The notes: generated by a model from the letters alone, not told the origin. A stretch of 64,000 bases of DNA from Tessaracoccus sp. OH4464_COT-324 (GCF_003932855.1 NZ_RQYZ01000001.1:186001-250000), one strand, 5' to 3'. Numbered from the stretch's first letter, positions 10,849 to 20,842 are shown. Program-made: numbers and translations.

Positions 10849-10920
10849 GTGGGGAAGCTACAAAGTGCCGGAGCAACGGACGCGGAGGACGGGTTTCCTG
10901 GTTGTCGGCGAAGCGCCAGC

Positions 10921-12108
10921 CTAGTGGTCGTGCAGCCTCCCCAACGTGATCGCCATTCGAAGTACGAAGGCTTCCCGAGGGGTTGCTGGGTTGTAGCCGG
11001 TGATCTCGGTGATGCGCTTCAACCGGTATCGGACGGTATTCGGATGAACATAGAGGGCTCGGGCGGTGGCCTCCATCGAAGCCCCGTGGTCGAGGAAGCT
11101 GACCACGGTTTCGAGCAGGTCCGGGTGGGTGGACAACTGGCCGTAGAGTTCGATGCCCAGGGTTCGGCGAGCGTGCCCGTCACCCGCGAGGGCCCGCTCG
11201 GGCAGGAGATCCGCGGCGAGCAGCACATTCGGTCCCTCGGGCCAAGCCACCGCGGCCCGGTAGCCCGAGGCGGCCTCCCGAGCGGAACGGCTGGCGGCGG
11301 CGAGCGTGGGGACAATGGGGCCGACGACCACGGAGCCGGGGGCGAAATGGGATTTGAGCTCGGACACTAGCCGGACGGTCTCGACGGGGGTGGTCACGGC
11401 CTGGCCGCCGAAGATGCAGACCAGGCGAGTTCCCTGGACGGTCGCCAGGGTGTCGAGGCGCAGCCGTGAGGCGGCGCGCCGCAGGTCATCGATGCTGGAG
11501 TCGGCACAGGCCCCCCCAATCACGACGACCACCTTGTTCTCACTGCGCCAACCAAGTGTGGAAGCCCGCGAAAGCACGACCTCGTCGGCCTCGCCGCGCA
11601 CTACGGAATCGATCACGGAGGCCTCAAGGCGTGAATCCCACGCCCCTCGGGCCTCGGCGGCGCGGGCATATACCCCGGCCGCGGCGAACGCCACCTCCCG
11701 GGTGTACTGCAGGATCGCGAGTTGCAGGGCCGGCCGGTCGTTGCGGGGCAGCAGCTTGCCGATCTGCTCCTCCGCGACGACGGTGGTGGTGCGCACCAAA
11801 TCCACGGTCTGGCCCAGGGAGATGCGCCTGGCCAGCAGGCGTGGGGCAGCCTCAAAAATGGATTCTGGATCGAAGGATTCACCCGCGAACCAGGAAACAA
11901 AGCCGTCGATCCCGGTGCGCGCAACCATCGAGATCCAGGAACGAGAGTCGGCGTCCAATGACTTGAACCAGTCGTGGTGCTCATCCAGCGCAGCGATCGC
12001 CGCGGTGTTGATCTCGGAGCTGACGTTTCGGAACCGTTTGATCAAGGCGGCCTTGCCCCGGACGTGTGGCGGCGAGGTGGGCGTCGTGCGCGCGGGCTCG
12101 TGGATCAT
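10921..12108 (-). CDS. PucR-family transcriptional regulator of the fab operon (FasR-like)
   Basis: 395-residue regulator with a PucR C-terminal helix-turn-helix: the segment HGASMEATARALYVHPNTV followed by RYRLKRITEITG near residues 335-370 is characteristic. The central region resembles the GGDEF-like CdaR domain. The position immediately upstream of fabD-fabH-acpP-fabF matches Streptomyces FasR, an activator of that operon, and mycobacterial Rv2242 between aceE and fabD. By context it is probably the activator of the downstream fab genes. It starts at the ATG at 12108 and is followed by a 137-base gap containing a palindrome. Confidence 0.87.
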   Translation of the reverse strand: MIHEPARTTPTSPPHVRGKAALIKRFRNVSSEINTAAIAALDEHHDWFKSLDADSRSWISMVARTGIDGFVSWFAGESFDPESIFEAAPRLLARRISLGQTVDLVRTTTVVAEEQIGKLLPRNDRPALQLAILQYTREVAFAAAGVYARAAEARGAWDSRLEASVIDSVVRGEADEVVLSRASTLGWRSENKVVVVIGGACADSSIDDLRRAASRLRLDTLATVQGTRLVCIFGGQAVTTPVETVRLVSELKSHFAPGSVVVGPIVPTLAAASRSAREAASGYRAAVAWPEGPNVLLAADLLPERALAGDGHARRTLGIELYGQLSTHPDLLETVVSFLDHGASMEATARALYVHPNTVRYRLKRITEITGYNPATPREAFVLRMAITLGRLHDH

Positions 12109-12147
12109 CCACTCAGCCTAGCGCGCTGTGGGGAGGCGAGTACCCGG

Positions 12148-13944
12148 TCAATGGCTTGTGACCTCGACGGGCCAGCCGAGCCAACGCGATACCATCTGGA
12201 TCCTGGCTTCCACCTGTTCGCTGGTGGCCTTGGCCAGCGGCGGGCCGCCGCACTGGCGGCGGAGGTCGGCGTGCACATGGCTGTGGGGGACGCTTTGGAG
12301 CCGCGCATACTGGCTGACCAGCGAGTTCAGTTTCTTGCGTCGGTCTGCCATGGCTTGGTGCAGGGCGACCTCAGGCTTACGTCGGTTGAGTTTTTCCCGC
12401 CTGGCGATTTGACGCCGCTGGCGCTCGGCCAGGAGAACGCCCACTTGCTCCGCGTCCAGCAACCCCGGCAACCCCAGGTATTCCTGTTCATCGGCCGAAG
12501 CCGGATCTGCGAACATGCCGTAGGCCTGGGAATTGTACAGCACGTGGTCGAAAGTAGCGGCGGAATCCATCGCCTGGAACGTGCCCAGCAGATCGTCGGA
12601 AGCCGCGTCGGCACGATTCGCTGCCTCCAGTTCGGCCTCGGACTCCGCCCAAACCTCGTCGGCCACCTTTCGTCGGCCCAGGACGTGATCGCGGGCCTGC
12701 TCAAGCGACGAGGCATGATTCAAAATGATGGGCACGGTGGGCAGGAAAACGGTGGCCAGCTCGCCGCGCCGGCGGGAGCGCACGAATCGCCCCACGGCTT
12801 GGGCGAAAAACAGCGGAGTCTGAGTGGCGGTGGCGTAAACGCCGACCGCGAGGCGCGGAACATCCACACCCTCCGAGACCATGCGGACCGCCACCATCCA
12901 GCGCTCCTGGGAAGAGGAGAAGTTGGCGATGCGTTGCGACGAGCGGGCCTCGTCCGACAACACCAGGGTCGGTTTGCTGCCGGTGATGCTCTCCAGAACC
13001 CGGGCGTATGCACGCGCACTCGTCTGGTTGGAAGCGATGACGAGTCCGCCTGCGTCGGGGATGTGTCGCCGGGTCTCGCTCAGTCGCCTGTCGGCTGCCC
13101 CAAGCACGGCGGTGATCCACTCGCCTTTGGGGTCGAGCGCTGTACGCCAGGCATGGCTAGTCAGATCCTTGGTGAGCAACTCGCCGAGGTTGGCCGAAAG
13201 CTCCTCGCCGGACTTCGTCCGCCAGCGCATAGGTCCGCCGTAATTCATGAAGACCACGGGCCGGACGACGTGGTCGCGTAGCGCGTTCGCGTAGCCGTAG
13301 GTATAGTCAGCGCGGCTGACCCGGGTGCCGTCGGGGAGTTCGTCGTAGGCCACGAACGGGATCGGGTTCTCGTCCGAGCGAAACGGCGTGCCCGTCAGCA
13401 TCAGCCGTCGCCTGGCGTAGCCGAAGGCCTCCCGCAGGGCGTCTCCCCAGCTCAGCGAGTCGCCCGCGTGGTGCACCTCGTCCAGGATCACCAGCGCGTC
13501 CGAGGAACAGCAGATGTTCTCGTATGCCCACGGCCGCATGGCGACGCCGGCGTAGGTCAGTGTGGAGCCGACGAACTCACGCGATCGGCCGCGCCTGGCG
13601 GTGTTGCCGGGATCCAAATGGATGCCGACTCGGCTGGCCGCGTCCGCCCACTGGACTTTCAGATGCTCGGTGGGAGCCACGACGATGATGCGGTTGATCT
13701 CGCGCCGTTCCAGCAGGTCTCGGGCCACTCGAAGCGCAAACGTTGTTTTGCCCGCGCCGGGGGTGGCAACGGCCAAGAAATCGCGGGGCGCGTTGCGGTG
13801 GTACAGATTCAGCGCGTCCTGCTGCCATTTTCTCAGGCTCTGCGCAGTACCCCAGGCGGCGCGCTGGGGAAATGCGGGGGAGAGATGCTCGAAAGCAGCG
13901 GAAGGCACGAGGTGAAACTCTACCGCGCCAGCTGTCGGGGGCAA
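12148..13944 (-). CDS. superfamily 2 DEAD/DEAH-box helicase
   Basis: SF2 helicase-type ATPase, 598 residues, of a family widespread in actinobacteria. Motifs in order: Q-like region LRKWQQDALNLY, Walker A TPGAGKTTFA, DEVH box ILDEVHHAGD, motif III LTGTPFRSDE, motif V EGVDVPRLAVGVYAT, motif VI QAVGRFVRSRRRGE. The C-terminal 200 residues are charged and lack a recognised domain. The start is TTG at 13944, with an in-frame GTG about 13 codons further in as an alternative. Substrate and role are unknown; it is not an obvious Rad25/XPB or RecG. Confidence 0.88.
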   Translation of the reverse strand: MPPTAGAVEFHLVPSAAFEHLSPAFPQRAAWGTAQSLRKWQQDALNLYHRNAPRDFLAVATPGAGKTTFALRVARDLLERREINRIIVVAPTEHLKVQWADAASRVGIHLDPGNTARRGRSREFVGSTLTYAGVAMRPWAYENICCSSDALVILDEVHHAGDSLSWGDALREAFGYARRRLMLTGTPFRSDENPIPFVAYDELPDGTRVSRADYTYGYANALRDHVVRPVVFMNYGGPMRWRTKSGEELSANLGELLTKDLTSHAWRTALDPKGEWITAVLGAADRRLSETRRHIPDAGGLVIASNQTSARAYARVLESITGSKPTLVLSDEARSSQRIANFSSSQERWMVAVRMVSEGVDVPRLAVGVYATATQTPLFFAQAVGRFVRSRRRGELATVFLPTVPIILNHASSLEQARDHVLGRRKVADEVWAESEAELEAANRADAASDDLLGTFQAMDSAATFDHVLYNSQAYGMFADPASADEQEYLGLPGLLDAEQVGVLLAERQRRQIARREKLNRRKPEVALHQAMADRRKKLNSLVSQYARLQSVPHSHVHADLRRQCGGPPLAKATSEQVEARIQMVSRWLGWPVEVTSH

Positions 13945-13976
13945 GGTCGGCGCGCACGAGACCGTAAGATGTTCGA

Positions 13977-14795
13977 ATGTTCATCCCAGTCAACCGCCTG
14001 GAAGATCCGCGGCTCCGCCAATTCGCGCAGTTGCGCGACTCGCAACTGCGGTCAAGGTTTGAGCAGGAGCGCGGTATTTTCGTCGCGGAGGGGGAGAAGA
14101 TCATTCAGCGCGCCCTGGCGCGGGGTATCCAGCCGACGGCCTTCTTACTGACCGAGCGCTGGTTGGCAAGCCTCAAGGCCCTGATCCCGGGGGACGTGCC
14201 CTGCTTTGTGGCGGATGAGGCGTTGATCGAGCGCATCAGCGGGTTTCACGTGCACCGCGGCGCGTTGGCCACGTTCGTTCGGCCGGAGGAAGCCAGTTGG
14301 GAGATGCTGGCGAGCCAGGATCGGCTCTTGGTGTGCGAGGGCCTGGTGGACCACGCGAACGTGGGCTCGATCATGCGGATTGCCGCAGCCCTGGGCTGGG
14401 GAGGGGTGGTGGTGAGCAAGGCTTCGGCCGACCCCCTGTATCGGCGCGCAGTGAAAACGTCGATGGGCGCGGCCCTACAAGTGCCCTGGCGGCGCATGTC
14501 CGATGACCTGGCCGACCTCGAGCGGCTGAGCCGCGCAGGGTTCACGCTGCTCGCGGCCACGCCGGCGAAGAACGCGGTTGCGCTCGACGACGTTCAGATC
14601 TCCGGGAAGGTGGCCGTTCTGCTGGGCAACGAGGGACACGGGCTGCCGTCCAGCTGGTGCGGGATGGCCCACCAGCGGGTGGTCATTCCGATGGCCGGGG
14701 GTGTCGACTCCCTGAACGTCGCTGCGGCCGCAGCGATCCTCGCCTACGAACTGCGCAGCAGCTTGCGCATTTCCAGCTTGTCGACCGTCGGGTAG
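13977..14795 (+). CDS. TrmH/SpoU-family RNA 2'-O-methyltransferase
   Basis: SPOUT methyltransferase (TrmH family), transferring methyl from S-adenosylmethionine to a ribose 2'-OH of tRNA or rRNA. The N-terminal substrate-binding region contains GIFVAEGEKIIQRAL. SPOUT motif 1 is VDHANVGSIMRIA; motif 2 is LLGNEGHGLP; motif 3 is PMAGGVDSLNVAAAAAIL. 272 residues. The ATG at 13977 is only 33 bases from the divergent helicase start. The 3' end overlaps the convergent GNAT gene by 52 bases. Target base not determinable. Confidence 0.92.
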   Translation: MFIPVNRLEDPRLRQFAQLRDSQLRSRFEQERGIFVAEGEKIIQRALARGIQPTAFLLTERWLASLKALIPGDVPCFVADEALIERISGFHVHRGALATFVRPEEASWEMLASQDRLLVCEGLVDHANVGSIMRIAAALGWGGVVVSKASADPLYRRAVKTSMGAALQVPWRRMSDDLADLERLSRAGFTLLAATPAKNAVALDDVQISGKVAVLLGNEGHGLPSSWCGMAHQRVVIPMAGGVDSLNVAAAAAILAYELRSSLRISSLSTVG

Positions 14796-15235
14796 CGGGG
14801 GTGGGGTTCACGCTCCCCGGTGAACTTGTAGCCGAGGGATAGGTACCGGTTGATGGCTGCGGTCTGCGTCTCCGCGACGTCTAGCCAGATGGTCTCGGCC
14901 CCGCGGGTTTGCGCCCAACGCTCGGCGAGACCCAGCAGCTCACCTGCGACGCCCGTGCCGCGCAGTTCCGCTCTCGCGTAAACTTCCAGCAGGTAGTGGC
15001 GGTCGCCGTAGAGGCGTCCCTGCGCCTGGGCGAGCCAGCGCTCATCGCCGACCACGTACCAGCAGCCGTCCGGTAGTAACCTGGAGGCCATCGCCAGCCG
15101 CCAACGTTTTGCACTGTGGCTGGCGAGGACGGTTGGGTCATCGTCGAAAGCCAGCGGCGAGTCGGCGAGCATCGCCAGCTTGAGGTCGCGGTACATCGGC
15201 CATTCTTCGGGGCGCGGGGTTCGCGTTGGCAGCAT
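14744..15235 (-). CDS. GNAT-family N-acetyltransferase
   Basis: GNAT acetyltransferase of 163 residues. The acetyl-CoA binding motif A is visible as [20 protein letters not shown] (R-x-x-G-x-G/A type), followed by the conserved helix and [19 protein letters not shown], typical of motif B. The substrate is unknown. It sits alone on the minus strand between the methyltransferase and aceE, overlapping the former's 3' end. The ATG at 15235 is used here; an ATG 13 codons in (MYRDLKL) is an alternative. Confidence 0.85.
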   Translation of the reverse strand: MLPTRTPRPEEWPMYRDLKLAMLADSPLAFDDDPTVLASHSAKRWRLAMASRLLPDGCWYVVGDERWLAQAQGRLYGDRHYLLEVYARAELRGTGVAGELLGLAERWAQTRGAETIWLDVAETQTAAINRYLSLGYKFTGEREPHPRYPTVDKLEMRKLLRSS

Positions 15236-15337
15236 GGACCGCAGGATATATCCGGTTTCGCGCCAAGGGTACTAGGCTGGTCTAGACCAATTGGAGCAGC
15301 ACGTGTTCGGCGACGCGCCGAGAAAGAGGACTGTGAC

Positions 15338-18091
15338 GTGACTCAGGAAGTTGGGCCCATTATCAACGGCCTTCCCACCAATCTGCCGGACTCCGACGCC
15401 GAAGAAACCGCAGAGTGGTTGGACTCGCTCGATGCAGTGATCGAATCTGGTGGCCGCCACCGCGCGCGCTACGTCATGCTGAAGCTCTTGGAGCGGGCCA
15501 GAGAGCGGCATATCGGGGTGCCTTCGCTCGTCGGCACCGACTACGTGAACACGATCCCCGCAGGCCAGGAACCCGAGTTCCCCGGCGACGAGGATCTGGA
15601 ACGCGGCATCCGGCGCCTGCTCAGGTGGAATGCGGCCATCATGGTGCACCGCGCGCAGCGGCCCGGCATCGGCGTCGGCGGTCACATCGCATCCTTCGCG
15701 TCCTCGGCGACCCTGTACGAGGTGGGCTTCAACCATTTCTTCAGGGGAAAGGATCACCCGGGTGGCGGCGACCAGATCTACTTCCAGGGCCATGCGAGCC
15801 CAGGCATGTACGCACGCGCCTTCCTCGCCGGCCGGTTGGGGGAAGCCGATCTTGACGGGTTCAGGCAGGAGCACTCGCACTACGTCGATGGCGAGCTGCG
15901 GGCGCTGCCTTCCTACCCGCACCCGCGCCAGAAGCCCGACTTCTGGGAGTTCCCGACGGTGTCGATGGGTCTGGGGCCGATCAACGCCATCTACCAGGCG
16001 CAGTTCAACCGCTATCTGCACAATCGAGGGATCAAGGACACGTCGGACCAGCGGGTTTGGGCCTTCCTCGGCGATGGCGAGATGGACGAGCCTGAGGCGC
16101 GGGGTGCCCTGCAGCTGGCCGCGAACGAGGAGTTGGACAACCTGACTTTCGTGGTTAACTGCAACCTCCAGCGTCTCGACGGCCCGGTTCGAGGCAACGG
16201 CAAGATCATGCAGGAGCTGGAGGCGTTCTTCCGGGGTGCCGGCTGGAATGTGATCAAGGTGGTGTGGGGGCGCGGCTGGGATCCGCTGTTGGAGAACGAC
16301 TCGGAGGGGGCGCTGCTCAACCTGATGAACTCCGTCACCGACGGCGACTTCCAGACATTCAAGGCCAACGACGGAGCCTACGTGCGCAAGCACTTCTTCG
16401 GCCGGGACCCCCGCACGGCTGCGATGGTCAAGGATTGGACTGACGAGGAGGTTTGGCGCCTCACCCGTGGCGGCCACGACTACCAGAAGGTTTACTCCGC
16501 CTACAAGGCGGCGACCGAGTTCACCGGTGCTCCCACGGTGGTTCTGGCACACACGATCAAGGGCTACTTCCTGGGCAAGCACTTCGCAGGACGAAACGCG
16601 ACTCACCAGATGAAGAAGCTGGCGCTGGACGATCTCAAGTCGCTGCGCGATCGGGTCCATCTGCCGATCTCCGACGAGGTACTCGAAGCAGACCCGTACC
16701 GCCCGCCCTACTACCATCCGGGCGAGAACGATGAGCGGATCCGATACCTGCACGAACGTCGTCGTGCTTTGGGCGGCTACCTGCCGGAGCGGCGCGGCGA
16801 TCGCAAGTTCATCTCGCTGCCCGGGGACAAGGCCTATGAGTCTGCACGCAAGGGCTCGGGCAAGCAGGAAGTGGCGACGACGATGGCTTTTGTGCGCCTG
16901 CTCAAGGAGCTCATGCGAGACAAGAGCTTCGCGCCGCGCGTGGTACCCATCATTCCCGACGAGGCCCGCACCTTCGGCATGGATGCCTTCTTCCCAACGA
17001 TCAAGATCTACAACCCGCACGGCCAGAAGTACACCCCGGTGGATCACGAGCTCTTTCTCAGCTACCGGGAAGCAACGAACGGCCAGATCTTGCACACCGG
17101 GATCAACGAAGCGGGTTCTGTCGCCGCCTTCACGGCCGCCGGCAGTTCTTACGCTACCCACGGTGAGCCCATGGTGCCGATCTATGTGTTCTATTCGATG
17201 TTCGGTTTCCAACGAACTGCGGACGCCATCTGGGCGGCGGCGGATCAGCTGGCGCGCGGGTTCTTCATCGGGGCGACTGCGGGGCGTACCACCCTCGCGG
17301 GCGAAGGCACGCAGCACATGGATGGCCACTCGCCGATCCTGGCTGCCACCAATCCAGCTGTGGTTTCCTACGACCCGGCTTACTCCTACGAGATTGCGCA
17401 CATCGTGCGCGATGGTCTGAACCGGATGTACGGGGAGAACCCGGAGGACGTCTGCTACTACCTCACAGTCTACAACGAGCCGATCGTCCAACCTCGGGAG
17501 CCGGAGAACCTGGACATCGAGGGGGTGCTCAGGGGTATCTACCTGCTGAAGGAAGGCAGCTTCGACGGCGTGGGTGCGGACGCTCGGAGGGCGCAGATCC
17601 TCGCCTCGGGCGTTGCAGTCGAATGGGGGTTGGAAGCCCAGGACCTGCTGAAGCGCGACTTCGGCGTCGTGGCTGATGTGTGGAGTGTCACGTCGTGGAA
17701 CCGGCTGCGCCGAGAGGGCCTGGAGGTTGAGCGCCGCAAGTTCGACAACCCGGGCCACGAGGAAACCTGCTGGCTGGAGAAGCAGCTTGCTTCTCGCCCC
17801 GGCCCTGTCGTCGCAAGCTCCGATTACGCGACGATGGTTCCGGATCAGATCAGGCAGTGGGTGCCTGGGGACTACGCGGTGCTGGGAGCCGATGACTTCG
17901 GGTTCTCGGACACTCGCGCGGCGGCCAGGCGATACTTCCGCATCGACGGGCCGTCCATCGTGATTCGAGTGCTGCAAAGCCTCGTGGCACGCGGGGAGAT
18001 CCCGGCCGACTGGGTTGAGCGCGCGATCGATCTCTACCAGATCAACGACGTGACTGCTGGTCGCTCGGGTAACGCTGGTGGGGACGCCTGA
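15338..18091 (+). CDS. aceE: pyruvate dehydrogenase E1 component (AceE, homodimeric type)
   Basis: Thiamine-diphosphate-dependent E1 of the pyruvate dehydrogenase complex, decarboxylating pyruvate and acetylating the E2 lipoyl group. 917 residues, the length expected for the alpha2 actinobacterial form. The TPP/Mg motif begins [14 protein letters not shown] at residue 245 and ends at [19 protein letters not shown] and VYNEPIVQP follow in the C-terminal half. The start is GTG at 15338, with AGAGGA 7 bases upstream; the open frame runs 74 codons further back but that stretch overlaps the GNAT gene's promoter side and shows no similarity to AceE. Followed by two hairpins and then DUF3052. Confidence 0.97.
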   Translation: MTQEVGPIINGLPTNLPDSDAEETAEWLDSLDAVIESGGRHRARYVMLKLLERARERHIGVPSLVGTDYVNTIPAGQEPEFPGDEDLERGIRRLLRWNAAIMVHRAQRPGIGVGGHIASFASSATLYEVGFNHFFRGKDHPGGGDQIYFQGHASPGMYARAFLAGRLGEADLDGFRQEHSHYVDGELRALPSYPHPRQKPDFWEFPTVSMGLGPINAIYQAQFNRYLHNRGIKDTSDQRVWAFLGDGEMDEPEARGALQLAANEELDNLTFVVNCNLQRLDGPVRGNGKIMQELEAFFRGAGWNVIKVVWGRGWDPLLENDSEGALLNLMNSVTDGDFQTFKANDGAYVRKHFFGRDPRTAAMVKDWTDEEVWRLTRGGHDYQKVYSAYKAATEFTGAPTVVLAHTIKGYFLGKHFAGRNATHQMKKLALDDLKSLRDRVHLPISDEVLEADPYRPPYYHPGENDERIRYLHERRRALGGYLPERRGDRKFISLPGDKAYESARKGSGKQEVATTMAFVRLLKELMRDKSFAPRVVPIIPDEARTFGMDAFFPTIKIYNPHGQKYTPVDHELFLSYREATNGQILHTGINEAGSVAAFTAAGSSYATHGEPMVPIYVFYSMFGFQRTADAIWAAADQLARGFFIGATAGRTTLAGEGTQHMDGHSPILAATNPAVVSYDPAYSYEIAHIVRDGLNRMYGENPEDVCYYLTVYNEPIVQPREPENLDIEGVLRGIYLLKEGSFDGVGADARRAQILASGVAVEWGLEAQDLLKRDFGVVADVWSVTSWNRLRREGLEVERRKFDNPGHEETCWLEKQLASRPGPVVASSDYATMVPDQIRQWVPGDYAVLGADDFGFSDTRAAARRYFRIDGPSIVIRVLQSLVARGEIPADWVERAIDLYQINDVTAGRSGNAGGDA

Positions 18092-18105
18092 GCAGCGGTT
18101 TCGCG

Positions 18106-18143
18106 GACTGGGCTGGGCGCTTTGCCGCCCGGCCCAGTCTTTT
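18106..18143 (+). terminator. hairpin with T run after aceE
   Basis: GACTGGGC (18106-18113) pairs with GCCCAGTC (18132-18139), with further G-C pairing inside, and is followed by TTTT at 18140-18143. This is a classical intrinsic terminator 14 bases after the aceE stop. Confidence 0.75.
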
Positions 18144-18145
18144 CC

Positions 18146-18170
18146 CGGGCCCAAGTGCATCTTGGGCCCG
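18146..18170. terminator. second hairpin after aceE, perfect 10-bp stem
   Basis: CGGGCCCAAG and CTTGGGCCCG form a perfect 10-bp stem with a 5-base loop, starting 3 bases after the preceding terminator and ending 21 bases before the DUF3052 start. It may be a backup terminator or a leader structure for the DUF3052-pfk transcript. Confidence 0.5.
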
Positions 18171-18191
18171 CCATCTGGCAGGCTATGACTT

Positions 18192-18626
18192 GTGGCTAAC
18201 ACGTTGAGTAAGGAGAACTCCCTGGAAGGCATGAGCGGCGCGGAGTTGCTTGGCCTGAGCACCTCGATGGTCGTGCAGGAACTCGGCTGGGACGAGGACG
18301 TGGACCAGGATCTGCGGGACGAGATCATGGACATCATTGATGACGACATGGTTGAGGATGCCGTGGAAGCCGTGGACGTCGTGTTGCTCTGGTGGCGCGA
18401 CGAGGACGGAGACGTGGTTGACGGTCTGGTCGATGCGCTGCCCGATCTCGCCGATCACGGTTACATCTGGCTCCTGACCCCGAAGGTGGGTAGGCCCGGG
18501 TTCATCGACCCTGCTACGGTTCAGGAGGGAGTTACCATCGCGGGGCTCAGCCTCACGAAAACCGCTAACGTCGCTCCGGACTGGGTGGCGACAAAGGTCG
18601 TGCGGCCGAGGGGATCCCGCAAGTGA
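18192..18626 (+). CDS. DUF3052 family protein
   Basis: Small acidic conserved actinobacterial protein, 144 residues, of unknown function. Recognised from MVVQELGWDEDVDQDLRD, the acidic helix around DIIDDDMVED, and GYIWLLTPKVGRPG. DUF3052 genes regularly lie next to aceE in actinobacteria (for example mycobacterial Rv2239c near aceE), as here. The GTG start at 18192 follows two hairpins. The stop overlaps the start of the phosphofructokinase gene by 4 bases (GTGA), so the two are translationally coupled. Confidence 0.9.
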   Translation: MANTLSKENSLEGMSGAELLGLSTSMVVQELGWDEDVDQDLRDEIMDIIDDDMVEDAVEAVDVVLLWWRDEDGDVVDGLVDALPDLADHGYIWLLTPKVGRPGFIDPATVQEGVTIAGLSLTKTANVAPDWVATKVVRPRGSRK

Positions 18627-20842
18627 CGCGATTGCGCATCGGCGTCATGACCTCCGGAGGCGACGCCCAGGGAATGAACGCTGCCGTGCGCGCGATCACC
18701 CGGGCCGGGTTGCACGCCGGGGTGGACGTGTTCGCCATTCGCGAGGGTTGGCAGGGTGCCGTCGAGGGCGGCAAACACATCGTCCAGCTGCACTGGAGCA
18801 GCGTATCGGGCCTACTGAACAAGGGCGGCACTATCATCGGTACTGCGCGTTCCGCCGAGATGCGTACCCGTGAAGGGCAGCGACGGGCCGTGCACAACCT
18901 GGTCCAGAACGGGATCGATCGACTGATCGTGATTGGCGGCGACGGGTCGCTCACCGGGGCTCGTGAACTCATGCTCGGCTGGCAGGATCTTTTGGACGAT
19001 CTGGTGAGCGAGGGCAAGATTTCCCAGGAGCAGGCGAGCAAGCACAAGGCCCTGCACATGGCGGGTGTCGTCGGATCGATCGACAACGACATGATTGGCA
19101 CCGATATGACGATCGGCACCGACTCGGCGCTTCACCGCATAACGGAGGCCATCGACGCGTTGTCGTCAACGGCGGAGTCTCATCGGCGCACCTTCGTCGT
19201 TGAGGTGATGGGCAGAAACTGCGGTTATCTGGCGCTGATGTCTACCATCTCCGGAGGCGCCGACTACTGCTTCCTACCGGAGTCTCCGCCGCGCGACGGT
19301 TGGGAGGAACGGATGGTGGACGTGCTGGAGCGCGCACGCGCCGCCGGGAGACGGGACTCGATCATCGTTGTCGCGGAGGGGGCCAAGGACCGTGCGGGGG
19401 TGTCGATCACAACGGATCGGGTCTGCTCGGTGATTGAGGAATTGACGGGGGAGAAACCTCGGGCGACGATCCTGGGCCATGTCGCACGCGGCGGCAAACC
19501 ATCTGCCTACGACCGCTGGATGGCCACCGCTTGCGGGGTGGAGGCCGTGCGCGCGGTGCTGGAGTCTGGGTCGGACGATGAGCCGGTTCTGGTCGGGATG
19601 AGCGGCGATGAGGTCGTTCGCGTGCCGCTCATGGAATCGGTCAAGCGGACCCGGGAGATCGCAACTTTCGTCGCTGAGGGGCGCTACGCCGAAGCGATCG
19701 CGAGTCGGGGTGCCGGATTCGAATCGATGATTCAGATCTATCGCACGCTGGTTGAGGCACGTCCGTCGATACCGGAGGCCTCGGGTAAGCGGATCGGCGT
19801 CATGCACGCGGGAGCCCTCGCGCCGGGCATGAACCAGATCGATCGCGCGGCCGTTCGCTTTGGACTGGATCGTGGGCACGAGGTCTGGGCAATTTTGGGG
19901 GGAGTTCCAGGACTGAGCGCAGGTACTTTCCGTCAGGTCAAATGGAGCGACGTCGAGGGGATGGCCAGTCTGGGTGGGGCGGCTTTTGGTACCCGTCGCT
20001 ATATCCCTGATGACACGGAGCTATATGGCATGAGCCGCCAACTGGAAGAGCACGGGATCGACGCGTTGCTCATTTCCGGTGGTTACCACGCGTATGCCAC
20101 GGTCCGGTTGCTGATCCAGGAACGGCGGCGGTTTCCAGCCTTCAACATTCCGATTGCTCTGCTGCCGGCTTCCATCGACAATAACCTGCCGGGGTGGCCT
20201 ATGGCGGTGGGCGCGGATACCGCGCTGAACACCCTGGTGGATGCCATCGATATGATCCGAATGTCGGCTTCGGCGAGCAAGCGCGCCTTCGTGGTCGAAG
20301 CCATGGGGCGGGGCTGCGGTTTCCTACCGTTGCTCAGCGGTATCGCCGGTGGCGCCGAGAAAGTCTACCTGCCGGAGACTGGGATCACGCTTGACGAGGT
20401 CAAACGAGACATTGATCAGTTGGTGCGCAACTTTGAGTTGGGCCGCTCGTTTTACTTGTCGATACTCGGAGAAGACGCGAGCGAGCATTTCACTGCCGAA
20501 GTTTTGGCAAATCTGTTCGAAGCCGAGGGGCGCGGACTTTACTCGGTGCGCACGAGCGTCGTCGGGCACCTGCAGCAAGGAGGAACGCCCTCCGCGTTTG
20601 ACCGAATCAACGCTACGAGGCTCGCCTACCACGCTATCGCCTACCTTGATGACCAGTTGGGCAGCGGTCGTTCAGAATACGGTGTGGCAAGGAGCGGAGT
20701 TCCGGGACTGATGTCCCCCGCAGACGAAGTGCTGCAGGGAATGGATTGGGAGGAACAGCGTCCGCGACGCCAGTGGTGGTTGTCGTTGAACGACATAGCA
20801 AGCCAGTTGAGTACTCCACCGGGCGACGCCACGTTGCTCTAG
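18623..20842 (+). CDS. tandem-duplicated 6-phosphofructokinase (eukaryote-like two-half architecture)
   Basis: Phosphofructokinase of 739 residues, about twice bacterial length. The N-terminal half (about 1-385) is catalytic: SGGDAQGMN, ATP loop IGGDGS (G105-S109), GSIDND with D154 and D156, and VMGRNCG. Gly at position 108 points to ATP rather than pyrophosphate. The C-terminal half (from K389, RIGVMHAGALAPGMN) repeats the fold but is degenerate: GGYHA (486-490) in place of GGDGS, and SIDNN (517-521) in place of SIDND; it ends with HLQQGGTPSAFDR. This is the layout of eukaryotic PFKs, where the second half is allosteric. Coupled to DUF3052 by a GTGA overlap. Confidence 0.92.
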   Translation: MTRLRIGVMTSGGDAQGMNAAVRAITRAGLHAGVDVFAIREGWQGAVEGGKHIVQLHWSSVSGLLNKGGTIIGTARSAEMRTREGQRRAVHNLVQNGIDRLIVIGGDGSLTGARELMLGWQDLLDDLVSEGKISQEQASKHKALHMAGVVGSIDNDMIGTDMTIGTDSALHRITEAIDALSSTAESHRRTFVVEVMGRNCGYLALMSTISGGADYCFLPESPPRDGWEERMVDVLERARAAGRRDSIIVVAEGAKDRAGVSITTDRVCSVIEELTGEKPRATILGHVARGGKPSAYDRWMATACGVEAVRAVLESGSDDEPVLVGMSGDEVVRVPLMESVKRTREIATFVAEGRYAEAIASRGAGFESMIQIYRTLVEARPSIPEASGKRIGVMHAGALAPGMNQIDRAAVRFGLDRGHEVWAILGGVPGLSAGTFRQVKWSDVEGMASLGGAAFGTRRYIPDDTELYGMSRQLEEHGIDALLISGGYHAYATVRLLIQERRRFPAFNIPIALLPASIDNNLPGWPMAVGADTALNTLVDAIDMIRMSASASKRAFVVEAMGRGCGFLPLLSGIAGGAEKVYLPETGITLDEVKRDIDQLVRNFELGRSFYLSILGEDASEHFTAEVLANLFEAEGRGLYSVRTSVVGHLQQGGTPSAFDRINATRLAYHAIAYLDDQLGSGRSEYGVARSGVPGLMSPADEVLQGMDWEEQRPRRQWWLSLNDIASQLSTPPGDATLL

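Noticed and set aside
15116-15337. 74-codon upstream extension of aceE
   Set aside because: Overlaps the GNAT gene on the other strand and is not AceE-like; GTG at 15338 has a ribosome site.
15272-18349. 1025-residue antisense open frame over aceE
   Set aside because: Produced by codon bias of a GC-rich gene; no protein motif and fully covered by the clear AceE frame.
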